Below are positions 1-9,366 of a stretch of 15,960 bases of DNA, in pieces. Location of the stretch: assembly GCA_025201765.1 (NCBI GenBank), contig MU623700.1, positions 1-15,960 on the forward strand, given 5' to 3'. The notes under the pieces were generated by a model. That model was not told the origin of the DNA and did no database searches. It saw nothing but the letters and a program-made list of their open reading frames with translations. Within the stretch, counting starts at the first letter, position 1, and every line of letters starts with the position of its first letter. Origin of the DNA: Daldinia sp. FL1419. Taxonomy: Eukaryota > Ascomycota > Sordariomycetes > Xylariales > Hypoxylaceae. Position numbers and translations under genes: made by a program.

Positions 1-1245
1 AATATTTTTAAATAATTAATATTTAATTTTTTTAAATAATTAATATTTAATTTTTTTAAATAAATGTCTTTTTATATTACTATTATTTATAAAATAATTT
101 AAATTAATTTTAATATATTAATAAAATTATTTATTATAAATTTCCTAAAATATTATTTATATTTAATTAATATTTTATTAAATATATATATATATGAAAT
201 ATTTAAATTTATAACTTTAATATCTTTTAAAACCCATAATATCTAAATTATTTTTTATTTAAGGGTTATTAATATAAAAATAATATTTATTTATTTTATT
301 ATTTTATTGTTAAATTAATTAAAGAATATTAGGTTTTGGATAAGTAAATATTTTATTAATTTATAAAATATATCCATATTTTTTATTTAAATAAGATTTA
401 TATTATTAAATAAGATATAAACCTATACTTATATTAAATTGTTTAATTAAAATATTATGGGGGTTAATATTAAAAATGAGTGTAATGATGTAGATAGGGA
501 TTTGAGAAGGTATATGTTCTAGAGGTTGAATAATGTTGAATAATGACTATCTGTTATAAAGGTGGTTGGAAATGTGGTACTAATATTACTTATATTATTA
601 TAATGAAGATTTTTGAATTATTATAATAATAACCCTTCTAACTTTATTAATTTATATTACTAATTGTTTAATAATATTGATTAATTTTGGTAAATATATA
701 TATAAAATAAAAATAAAATAATAATAAGATAAATAATAATAAAGATAAAACTAATATATTAAAATTATTTAAAAAAAATTATTTAAAAAAGAAATAGATG
801 GAAAATTTATCTTTATATAATAATAGATATATAGGTACTTCCTAGTTGTAATATGCCATGTTAAGGTACATAAATCATACAACCACCAATAATATTATAT
901 TATAATATTATAGAATATAAATAAGATATATAAAAATAATTGAAGTTAGTTAGGAAAGATTATAAATTAGTAATATTATTTTGAATTATTTTAAAAAATA
1001 AATATAATATTATAATATTAAAAAGAAAATTATAAAAGTGAAAATGGATAATAACTTTTTATAAAAATATAAAATTATTTATATATATTTATATTTTATA
1101 TAAATTATATATATTCTAACCTTTTTTTAAAATAATCTTTTTATAATATAATAATACTTTTATAATTTATTAAAAAAAATAATAAAATTATTTTAAATTT
1201 TATTATCATTTTATATCTGGGCTATTACTATATTATTTCATAAAA
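1..1245. other. AT-rich stretch without a supportable gene
   Basis: I see no sustained reading frame here. Positions 7-54 are two copies of a 24-bp AT-only unit, with the start of a third. The stretch around 36-73 recurs with a few C/T differences at about 2054-2092. A plus-strand frame from the ATG at 457 to about 603 reads as protein-like residues broken by TAG, TAA and TGA at places that could once have been Trp (TGG). It is only about 50 codons, matches no family I recognise, and is not called as a gene. G exceeds C on the plus strand in 450-600. Confidence 0.6.
7..73. repeat. 24-bp AT-rich tandem duplication, part recurring near 2054-2092
   Basis: Two in-register copies of a 24-bp unit occupy 7-30 and 31-54, followed by a partial third. 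The segment from about 36 to 73 matches about 2054-2092 with only C/T-type differences that I can see. This may be the edge of a dispersed repeat, but the unit is almost pure A/T, so chance similarity cannot be excluded. Confidence 0.5.
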
Positions 1246-1490
1246 CTTAAACATTATAATATATTAAATATTTTTTTATATTAAAATTTAATTATTTTTA
1301 TTAAAAGAAATTTTTAATGAGAATATAAAATAAAATTAAAATTATAATAATATAATTTAATTAGATAAGTAGTGGGTAAGTTTTCTCCAAAACATGATTC
1401 TTACCTAGAACAAATATCAAAAGATAGATTGGATACCTATACTATATTCTAGGTAAATTGGAATAGTAATAAATAAATAATAAATAATAG
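1246..1490 (+). repeat. Short interspersed repeat R1, more mutated copy
   Basis: This aligns with 1690-1938 on the same strand. In the best-preserved 100 bases the differences are almost all transitions, with one A/C transversion near the 3' end and about one indel upstream. It ends in an imperfect AAAT/AATA tail from about 1466, as 3' ends of LINEs and SINEs do. A hairpin (arms 1373-1380 and 1400-1407) is kept although both arms have changed relative to the sister copy. The A-box-like and B-box-like motifs of the better copy are degraded here. No coding capacity is visible. Confidence 0.75.
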
Positions 1491-1812
1491 TAATTATAAA
1501 ATAAAAAATATATATTATATAAAATAAAATAAATTAAAAAGAATAATATTTAATTATCCCATTTATATAATTAAATATATAAATATTTATAAATTAAAAA
1601 TCATTAATTATTATTATTATACTAATACCATTATTTGAATAACAACTTCTATATTAAGATATATTAATCTTTTCTTAATATTAATTATTAAGATGTAATG
1701 CAGAAAATGTTTTTCCATATTAAAGTCTGATCATTTCTATTGGAAAATGAGTTCTAATAAGAATATAAGGTAAAATTAAAGTTATAGCAATGTAGCTTAT
1801 TCGGAAAGGCGG

Positions 1813-1847
1813 CGGGTAGGTTTTCTCTGGAACACGGTTCCTACCCG
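1813..1847 (+). other. Hairpin in repeat R1
   Basis: Eight-base perfect inverted arms enclose a 19-base loop. The loop holds a smaller overlapping palindrome, GGAAC-ACG-GTTCC. The corresponding arms in the other copy (1373-1380 and 1400-1407) still pair through two double changes and one G-T wobble. The structure could be the RNA feature that a reverse transcriptase recognises, but that is inference. Confidence 0.6.
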
Positions 1848-1905
1848 GAACAAATATTAAAAGATGGATTAAATACCTGTAATATATTTTAGGTAAATTG
1901 GGGTA

Positions 1906-1938
1906 GTAATAAATAAATAAATAAATAAATAAATAAAT
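1906..1938 (+). repeat. (AAAT)n microsatellite tail of R1
   Basis: About eight tandem AAAT units close the repeat. Simple tetranucleotide tails of this kind are typical of elements copied by target-primed reverse transcription. The sister copy has a shorter, interrupted version at about 1466-1490. Confidence 0.75.
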
Positions 1939-2143
1939 TATTAAGATCTTTTATGTTAATATATTAAATTATTTTTATTTTATAATTTATAATTTATTTA
2001 AATTTTATATTAATAATATATTTATAAATATAAATTTAATAAAATTTTTATATAATTAATATTCAATTTCTTTAAATAAATATTTCTTTATCCAAGATAA
2101 AAACTAATATATTATATTAAAACTTTCTAATAAATTATTATAT

Positions 2144-2250
2144 AAAATTAATAAAAAATTAATAAAAAATTAATAAAAAATTAATAATAATTAATAATAA
2201 TTAATAAAATTAATAAAAATTAATAAAAATTAATAAGAATTAATAAAAAA
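2144..2250. repeat. Minisatellite of roughly 8-10 bp units (TTAATAAAAA-like)
   Basis: About ten tandem copies of TTAATAAAAA vary in the length of the A-run and in a TAATAATTAATAA variant. There is no coding potential. It lies just upstream of the left satellite block and may be slippage expansion of already A/T-converted DNA. Confidence 0.7.
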
Positions 2251-2289
2251 TAAAAAAATATTAAAAATTTAAAATTTAAAAAAATATTT

Positions 2290-2684
2290 ATAATTAAATA
2301 TATTTTTATTTAAATTAATTAAATAAAAAATAATTTATTTATATTAAATTTAAATTTTAATAATTTTTATAAAATATGTCCTAACCCTATACTTTTATTA
2401 TACAAAATTCTATAATTTTAAAAATTAATAATTTTATTTTTAAGAACTTAAATTGATTAAATAGAAAAATAACTTCTGGAAATTTATTTATATTAAACAA
2501 GAACTTTAATAACTCTTACAAAATATACCTTACAATTTTATCATATAAAACTCTATAAAAAACTAATAATTTTATATTTAAAAATTTAAATTAATTAAAT
2601 TAAAATCAATATTTAAAAAACTTATATATTAAATATAAATTCCAATTAAATAAAAGTTCAAATTAAATAAAAATTTAAATTAAA
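2290..2684 (+). repeat. Degenerate satellite array, left block
   Basis: Units share a recognisable order: a TAAAATATACCTTAC-like start, a TATTATATAAA-TCTATAAAAAA-TTAATAATT core, then AAATTAATTAAATAA, and a TTTATTTATATTAAATA end. Starts near 2368 and 2513 give a spacing of about 145 bp. The final 5 bases (TTAAA) are the left target-site copy of the retrotransposon. The same family resumes directly after that element at 9367. C/T and G/A differences dominate between units. Confidence 0.8.
2680..2684. repeat. Target-site duplication TTAAA, left copy
   Basis: This is identical to 9362-9366 on the far side of the element. Joining the left flank to the right flank with one copy of TTAAA recreates a satellite sequence closely matching 10245-10275. 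That fixes the insertion point to within a base or so. Confidence 0.8.
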
Positions 2685-2874
2685 AGCTATGGGCTAAGCA
2701 ATTATATAGAGGCAATATTCTGTTTATATTAATTATTTAATTTAAATTATAAAATAAAAAAAGAAAAAAGAAAATTTTAATCTTTTTTTTTAAAAAAAAT
2801 TATTTTATATTTAATAAGTGATTTAATGTAGTAGGTGTGGGGTATTTATAAATGGAACAAGTGGGACTATTGTT
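2685..2874 (-). repeat. 3' LTR of the chromovirus (190 bp)
   Basis: It aligns end to end without gaps to 9172-9361. I count about 35 differences, all C/T or G/A. Read on the plus strand it starts AGC and its partner ends GCT, so the ends form a short inverted repeat that is not the usual TG...CA. A C-poor right half and a C-retaining left half show that the two LTRs were mutated at different sites. Confidence 0.9.
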
Positions 2875-2875
2875 A

Positions 2876-2885
2876 TTCTTTTTTT
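2876..2885 (-). other. Polypurine tract
   Basis: On the minus strand this reads AAAAAAAGAA and lies one base inside the 3' LTR. That is where plus-strand DNA synthesis of an LTR retrotransposon is primed. Its position agrees with the independently chosen LTR edge and the element's orientation. Confidence 0.7.
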
Positions 2886-2959
2886 GTAAAGAAGATTTAC
2901 CTTAAACCAATATATGCCTTTTATAAAATAATCCTTAATTTTACCATTTTTTTTATTAT

Positions 2960-3255
2960 TAGATTAATTTTTTTATTTAAGCCTTATTATTATTAAAATA
3001 AAATAAATTATAATAATTTTCTTTTATTATAATTAATTACTTATTTAATTATAAAAGGAATTTTATTATTTAAAAATTGTTGTTATAAAATTTTTTTAAT
3101 TTTAATGTAGAATTTTTAAAATTATTTATTAGGTATTATTTAGTATTAACTTCCTAACTAATTTATTATATTTAATATTATAATTTGTGGTAATGTATGT
3201 GCAATAAAAATATTTTTTTAATTTCTTATTTTTTATTTTTGTTTTTAAATATTAT
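2960..3255 (-). pseudogene. Decayed chromodomain at the Pol C terminus
   Basis: Following the integrase frame, residues read like W/*-E-I-K-K-I-F near 3230 and H-Y-H-K-L near 3183. They continue with a stop-riddled strand corresponding to the QYRVKW and WYPASNF motifs (3180-3120), then N-F-K-N-S (about 3121) and a Leu/Lys-rich tail with E-F/Y. This follows the chromodomain and tail layout of fungal chromoviruses, which in the living family binds marked histone H3 and steers integration into heterochromatin. Several stops are TAA at expected Gln or Trp sites. No natural end of the frame is clear; similarity fades around 2960-3000. Confidence 0.7.
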
Positions 3256-4640
3256 TATTTTACTTTTGGGGTATGTAACTTTTTAACTAAGTAATAAATT
3301 ATTAGGATATTTTTGGAAATGGTTAAAGTGGTATTAATTGGATATGTGGGTATTTGGTTTGGTTTTTAAGCATTAAGTATTATTATTCTTTTCTTTTATT
3401 ATTTTATAATACTATTGTATTAGTAAGAAGTTTAATTTGTTTAATAGTCAGTCTGTTTATTAAGATTATTAATCTTTAATAATGAAAATGTAATTCCTAA
3501 TTTTAAAGTTGGGGGGTTGGTGGTGCTTATTTTCCTTTTCTATTATTTGTTTTTACTTTTTAACTATTATTACCTTTACAACATCCAAAAAGCCTTTTAA
3601 CATTTTTAACTACTTTTATATTTTTGTCTTTAATAACCATTCTTGTATTGATGTTTGTACAAAATCTGTTTTCCTATCCTAATTGTAGGTATAAGGTATG
3701 GGGAACTTTATCTTAATCTTATATAATAATAACCTTATAATTTTATAAAGAAGAATAATTTAGATATAATTTATAATTAAAATTATTATTAATTAATTAT
3801 TTTATAGATAATTAATATAAAAATATAAATATTAATTTAATAATTTATAAATATTTTTAATTAATCTTATTATATTATAATAATCCAATATAATTAATTT
3901 CTATTTAATATTTAAAATTTAAGAAATTTTATTAATAAATTTGGTAATAAATTATGGATTTTAATTATTTATAATAAATTAAAATATTTTATATATTTTA
4001 AAAAAGTTTTTATAATATATTTGGGTAATTTGTTCTATTATTACAGTTTTTTTATATGGGATTATTTATATTTTTTTTCTTAATTTATTTATAAAGGTTA
4101 AAATATAGTTTTTCCTATATTTATTATGAGATATTTCCTTGAAATTGATTATTAGGTGCTATTATAGCCAATTTGGTATTGGTAGAGGGTGTAATAACCT
4201 TGGGGTTTTATTTGTAGAAATTTTGGTAGGTTTATAATTGAAATAATTTATAATGTAGGTGTTCATATTTTTAAATAAATTTGGCTATTAATATTAATTT
4301 AATAACAACTTCTGTGTTTTATTTTAATTAGGGTGGGTTATATTAATTTGATTATAAATCTTTTATATAAGTCTAATATGTAAGTTTGCCATATCCAGCA
4401 TAATTAAGTAATCCTGATAGGTTATTAATCCCTTAATTATAAATTAATAATTTTTTTTATTATTTTTGATTTTTACGTAGTAATATTTAAGGTTTGGGTT
4501 TTTATAATTTATTTGCAATATTTTTTTGGTTAATAGTACCTTAGAAAGCTTAGGTGGTGGAATTATTTCATCTAAAATTATTATATTGTAAAATACCTTT
4601 ATTATTAATATTTTTAAATATTTTTTTTTAAGTTTATTTA
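3256..4640 (-). pseudogene. Decayed Ty3/Gypsy integrase
   Basis: The zinc-binding region reads NMNTYIINYFNYKPTK (from 4266), where the family has a CxxC pair, so both Cys now read Tyr. It is followed by the recognisable TPRLLHPLPIPNW (PLPIPNW at 4188-4168). The first catalytic Asp of the DD35E core reads Asn in LIINFKE (codon 4146-4144). The second reads Asn at 3966-3964 in FIINN*NP*F, where the family has FIxSDRGxQF. The Arg and Gln of that motif are now stops. Downstream, a PIPYTYN segment (about 3700), a basic K/H-rich linker (3540-3490) and a GDxVxL-like segment (about 3490-3450) match the C-terminal DNA-binding part. Enzyme function, joining cDNA to host DNA, is lost. Confidence 0.88.
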
Positions 4641-4689
4641 AATTAATTAATTTGAATAATATTATATATTATTATAAATTTTTTTTTTT

Positions 4690-5270
4690 TTAAGTCTTCA
4701 TTTTTTCTTATTTTTAGAATAATGTATTAATTATTATATTTTTCTAACCTAAATAATAAGTGATTATAAAGCAATATTATAATAATTTATTTTATTAGGT
4801 AAATTATTTAAAATTTAATTATTATTTTGTGCTGAAATATTTTAAAGCTTGGTAATTAATAATTATAAAGAAAGGTTCCTTACATTACAAACCTATTAAT
4901 TTAATCCTCTAATATTCTAATACTTTTATTATTGTTAATATTTTTTTATTATAAATACTATAATTTAATTTAATATTATATATAATTTTAAAATAGAAGA
5001 TTATTAAATATTATTAATTATTATCTTTTTTTTAAAATAGCAAATTAATAAGTATATTATTAGAAACATTTGTTTTTACTTTAATTTCTTAATTATAATT
5101 ATAATAGATTAAAATAGGAATTTTAATTATTAAATATTTGAAAATTTTAAAGGTTTTTTTATATATATTATTAAAAATAAAAGGGATATTAATTTTTATT
5201 AAATTAATTAAAAATTTTACTTTTTTATTATATTTAGGAATAAATTTTTTATAAAAATTATAAAATCTTA
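4690..5270 (-). pseudogene. Decayed RNase H domain
   Basis: From about 5270 the frame reads RFYNFYKKFIPKYNKKVK, the connection seen in Gypsy elements. It continues with PFIFNN, then EIKVKTNVSNN (5088-5057), where the family has ETDASDY, so the first catalytic Asp (codon 5070-5068) reads Asn. YNKKILTIIKVLEY (about 4958-4911) corresponds to YDKELLAIIKALEYW, where both the Asp and the catalytic Glu of the family read Asn and Lys. The domain would have removed the RNA strand of the RNA:DNA hybrid. It is in phase with both the reverse transcriptase and the integrase. Confidence 0.85.
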
Positions 5271-5289
5271 AAAAAAATTAAATTTCTTT

Positions 5290-6090
5290 TATAATAGTAA
5301 ATTATTATTAATTTTTTATTATTGCCATTTTTATAGGGTTTATTTTTATTTTATTAATATTTATAATAAAATTTAAAAATTTAATCCTTATTATATAGAA
5401 TTTATATTTTTTTAAATTAACTTATAAATTAATAATATTTAATTTTTTTAATATCTTAACTATATAAATATAATATTTTTTTAAAAAATTAAAGAATATT
5501 AATATATCATTAATATAAACATTATAAAACTTATTCAAATAATTAAATAAAATTTTATTTATATATTATAAAAATATGGATGATTTATTTATTAAATTAA
5601 AAAAAATTACTTTATATTTATAAACCTTATAATAAATCTTAAATATAATTAAATTTTTATTATCTAAATATATTTAAATTTAATAAAATACCTGGTACAT
5701 GTTTATTTTAATAAAGATTTTGATTTTAGAGATTTGATTTAAAATTTCTTTAATAAAAAATAAGGAATACTTGTTTTTTTTAATTATTATATTAAATTTA
5801 TAATAATTGATATAAAAATATAATCCATTATTTAATTTAGGTACAAATAATATAGGCATTATTTAAGATATAAAACTAATCTTTATAAATCTTTTTTTAA
5901 AATTTTTTATAATATATAATTTTATTTTTTTTTAATTTTTTTATTAATATTTTATATAAAAGATTGTATTTTAATTCCATAAATAAATATCTTTTTTCAA
6001 ATATAATCTTATAATTATATATTTAGTATAAAAATAATATATTTAATTTTACTTTATTAAATACATTAAGTAACTAATGATATTCTAGGG
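5290..6090 (-). pseudogene. Decayed Ty3/Gypsy reverse transcriptase
   Basis: The N-terminal approach includes YNYKIIFEK and ELKYN (about 5980-5930), matching YDHKIxLE and ELKxL. The core has MPILFVPK (5860-5836), then FIKINMYQ (near 5715-5692), where the family has FTKLDxRxAF and the first catalytic Asp now reads Asn (5703-5701). KVYKYKV and SSIF follow. The active-site box is YINDILI (5517-5497), where the family has YxDDILI; the first Asp of the pair is Asn and the second survives. RIKFLNFI (about 5395-5370) and NPIKMAII (5340-5317) close the thumb side. Stops are mostly TAA at Arg or Gln sites. Copying of RNA into DNA is abolished. Confidence 0.92.
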
Positions 6091-8289
6091 GAACCAATTT
6101 TTAAACCTTTTTTTGAAATTCTTTATTTTCTTTGGGGAATAATGGGTACTCTTCTTAATACTTTTTATTAATAAAGTGATTCAGTTTATAAAAGTTGGTT
6201 ATATTAATATAGTTTTTTTTAACTGTTTGAAAAAAGAGGGTTATATTTAAAATTATTATTTTAATAAACCTTTTTTTATATTATTTTATAATATTTTTAA
6301 TTAAGTAATAAATATCTTAATTATTATATTTTTAATAAACCATTTTTTTAATTTAAAAATTTATTTTTATCTATTTTTAAATAATTTATTCCTATTTGTA
6401 TTCAAAACTTGGATTATTTAATATTAACCCCTTTTATAAGGTATTTTTAGGATGGGGAAATTAGGTTTTTGCCTTAGGGCTAAAAGGTAATATAATTTTC
6501 ATCTATTAAATAACATTTTTAAATCTAATTTTTTAATAATTTCTTATATTATTTCCAATATTTTAATTTATATATTAAATATAATTATTAATTTTTATTA
6601 TTTTTTATTTTAAAAATTAATTTATTTATTCCATTTTTTTTATTATCTTTATTTAAAAACATATTTTATTTTTTAATATTTAACTAATATTTATTATTTT
6701 TTAATAAATCCTTAATTTTATTCATTTTTAATTTATAATAATCCTTTAATTTATACATTTACATTTTAAATAAAAACCACAACCACCACTTATAATAATT
6801 TATTAAAATTCTATATTTAATAAATTATTTTTAACTTAAAATTAAATTATAATTTAAATTCATTATTATAAAAAGTATATATAACATAATCCAACTTTAT
6901 ATTTATAAATATTTAAAGAACATCTTATTAAAAAAATAATATATTTCCTTATTATAATTTTTAATAAATATTAAATTTAATTCATTTAAAATTTTTAATT
7001 ACAAATATTTTTTTACCTTTTTAACAAATTTTTTATTTATAAATAAAAAATTATTTATTTCTATATTTATAAATATATTTATTATTAATAATAATAATTT
7101 ATTTATTATTATAATATAATTAAATATTAAAGAATTTTATTTTAATAATTTTTATAAAATATTATAATTATTTTTAAATTTATTTTTATTTATATTATTT
7201 ATAGATATTTCTCCAAAATAAAAGGTACTTTCTTTTAAAATAATCAGTTTTTTCTTATTTATTCTTTTATTTTACCTTAATTTATAATAATTCCTATTTT
7301 ATATTTTATATATATTTCTATTAATTATATTTTTTTCTTTTTTTTTATATTTTTTTATAATTTAGGAAAAGGTATTTATAAAAAGTATAATTAGCCTAAT
7401 AATAATTGAAATATTATTCCTCTTTTATCAATTAACTTATTTTATTTTTAAAAAATTGCAGATAAATTTTTATAATAGGGGTTATTAGTAAGAAGGTTAT
7501 AGTTCATAATATTAATATATGGGGGGTAAATATTCAAAAAGTTTTCACCATTCCCTAATAAAAGTTTATATTTGTGTTGCTTTTGTTTCTACCTCCAGGG
7601 GTTAAACCTTTAAAGATAATTATAATTATACCTATTAAAAAGTTATTAATTTTTTTTCACTTTTTATCAATAATTTATAAATTAATTACAATTTAATTAT
7701 AATAATGAAAATATTTTTTAAAAATTATTTCTTATTTAATATACTTATTTAAAATTATTATTTAAAAATAAATAATAAATTTCTTATAAAATTCTTTTTT
7801 CCAAAAATTTTTTAATAATATATAAGTTTTTATAAAATAAATAAATATATTCTTAAAAATTTAGAATTTTTTTAGATTTATAAATATTTTAAATTTTTTA
7901 TATATTTTATAAGCTTTTTAATTAATATTTAAGTTATAATATTTTTCCTATAAATATTTTATTAGGTTTATTAAAATCTAAATATAATCTAAATATTTAT
8001 TACAAAGGTAAAATTTTAGATTGATAGTAGTATTTCCTTCAAAATACAATTTAATATTAATTATCTTAACCTGATTATTTTTGAACCAATTATTATTTAC
8101 TTTGAAATAAACTTCTTATTTATAGAATTATACTTTAAAAATAATAATATCTTTATTATTATAATAAAAAATAAAAATATTTATTTTATTTAAATATTTT
8201 ACTTTTCTTTTAAAAATAATATTTATTATTAATATATCATCTTTTATACAAATTAAATTATTTATAATTTAATTAATTTTAATAAATTA
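6091..8289 (-). pseudogene. Middle of the gag-pol frame: expected Gag end and protease, not resolved
   Basis: By position this holds the end of Gag, the zinc knuckle and the aspartic protease of a Gypsy element. The frame can be followed in phase through PNFPILKIPY (about 6460-6430) and a QVLNTNRNKLFKNR stretch (about 6410-6370), which resembles lead-in sequence before reverse transcriptase. I could not identify the protease DTGA/DSGA motif or a CCHC knuckle. Cys and Gly codons of such motifs are vulnerable to C-to-T and G-to-A change, so loss beyond recognition is likely. A less altered patch lies at 7530-7615. Confidence 0.55.
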
Positions 8290-9040
8290 TATTAAAAATT
8301 TAATTATTTACCAATTTTATTAATTGATTTGGTTGAGTAATAGTATGGATTTTGCCGTTGCTTAATCAATTTCTTTATAAAAATAAATAAATATTTTATT
8401 AAATTAAATATATAAATTTAACATTTTTAAAAATAAGTATTAAGTAAATTTTAAAAAGTTATTAATTTGTAAAATTCTGGTTATTAAGGTAATAATAAAA
8501 TATTTCATTTTTTAAAATATTATTTTTAATTTTTTTGAGAATAATTTTACAAAGTTGTTAAAGGTTAGGATATTATTGTATTTTAATAATTTTTCTTGAG
8601 TTTCTTCTGTTATTAGGGCAAATATATACTTAATACCTTCAATATGGGACCATTTTATTACAAATTAATCCATACATTTGCAAAAGTTAAGATTAAAATC
8701 TTATATAATGTTAATTTTTATATTTTTTTATATTTATTCATTTTTTGCTATTTATTTATATTGTTAAAGGATTTTTTCTTTTTTTTTAAATTTTTTATTG
8801 TTAAATTGATTATAAGGGTTTAATATGTTAAATAAGTTGATATAAATTAAAGATTGTTGGGTTGATTGGATTGTATTATATAAGATCAAAGTAGAAAACT
8901 TATTTTAATAAGGTTAATTCTTCTTTATTATTTTAAAAATAAAATATATTTCCTTTTTTATTTAATTAATAATAATAATTTATACAATGTTCTTTTTAAA
9001 GAAGTTAATATGTTTTGGGTTAGCATTGTGGATTTTATGT
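8290..9040 (-). pseudogene. Decayed Gag-like N-terminal region
   Basis: In the same phase as Pol, the frame reads YNTIQSTQQSL (about 8880), NPYNQFNNKKFKKKEKIL (about 8820-8768), a WSHIEGIKYIFAL segment (about 8655-8605), TEETQEKLL (about 8610-8585) and FNNFVKLFSKKL (about 8560-8527). Later come KEIDQATAK-like residues near 8370 with the Gln as a stop. The pattern of a charged linker, an I/YxxAL helix and an FxxF...L helix fits the capsid part of Gypsy Gag that coats the RNA. The assignment rests mainly on position, phase and this weak pattern. The original start codon cannot be fixed. Confidence 0.6.
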
Positions 9041-9171
9041 ATTATATTATTAATTTATATATTTAATTTAATTTAATTTATAATTTAATTAATTTTTATT
9101 TAATTAAATTAATTTAAATTTAAATAGGAATTTAAACCTTTTTAAATATTAAGTTATAATAATTTTATAAT

Positions 9172-9361
9172 AATTATAGGTTAAATAATTATATAAAAAT
9201 AATGTTTTATTTATATTAATTATTTAATTTAAATTATAAGATAAAAAAAGAAAAAAAAGAATTCTAATCTCTTTTTTTAAAGAAAGTTATTTTATATTTA
9301 ATAAGTAGTTTAGTGTGGTAGGTGCGGGGTACCTGCAAATGGGGCAAGTGGGGCCGTTGCT
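9172..9361 (-). repeat. 5' LTR of the chromovirus (190 bp)
   Basis: This is the same length as the other LTR with no gaps. Its right half keeps GGTGCGGGGTACCTGC and GGGGCAAGTGGGGCCG, where the other LTR has T or A at many sites. Its left 40 bases are the more A/T-converted of the two. Transcription would have started here, leftward on the map. The promoter elements are no longer legible, and I could not identify the tRNA primer site just inside it (9141-9171). Confidence 0.9.
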
Positions 9362-9366
9362 TTAAA
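9362..9366. repeat. Target-site duplication TTAAA, right copy
   Basis: It matches 2680-2684 exactly. It is followed at once by satellite sequence that continues the unit interrupted on the left side. Confidence 0.8.

Larger units (their letters stand above)
1690..1938 (+). repeat. Short interspersed repeat R1, better-preserved copy; possible tRNA-related SINE
   Basis: This copy keeps more G+C than its sister at 1246-1490. It contains a perfect 8-bp hairpin (CGGGTAGG at 1813-1820 with CCTACCCG at 1840-1847) and ends in a clean (AAAT)n tail from about 1906. Positions 1793-1804 match the RNA polymerase III A box TRGYNNARNNGG at 11 of 12 sites. Positions 1836-1846 match the B box GGTTCGAATCC at 8 of 11, 31 bases downstream as in tRNAs. 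A D-arm-like stem (GCTT 1795-1798, AGGC 1807-1810) is also possible. Against a simple tRNA-headed SINE, homology between the copies reaches about 100 bp upstream of the A box. The 3' tail of a LINE is the main alternative. Confidence 0.7.
2685..9361 (-). mobile_element. Complete but inactivated Ty3/Gypsy chromovirus, minus strand
   Basis: This 6677-bp LTR retrotransposon is bounded by 190-bp direct repeats and a 5-bp target duplication. One minus-strand frame stays in the same phase from about 9040 to about 2960. It reads in order Gag-like, a middle segment, reverse transcriptase, RNase H, integrase and a chromodomain. This is the domain order of fungal chromoviruses, in which Gag and Pol can form one continuous protein. 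Codon phase at 8599, 6436, 5836, 5509, 5326, 5068, 4915, 4168, 3964 and 3241 is identical, so there is no net frameshift. Dozens of in-frame stops lie where Gln, Arg or Trp codons are expected, and catalytic Asp codons read Asn. The element therefore died by base substitution, as RIP would do, and cannot make protein. Confidence 0.93.

Noticed and set aside
1786..1860. A genuine tRNA gene
   Set aside because: The A and B boxes and a D-arm-like stem are present. However, the acceptor and T stems do not pair properly and there is no anticodon arm, so at most it is tRNA-derived.
7530..7615. A Gag zinc knuckle in the less mutated patch TGTGTTGCTTTTGT
   Set aside because: The Cys-like codons are on the plus strand. 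In the element's own minus-strand frame the patch reads GLTPGGRNKSN, with no CCHC pattern.
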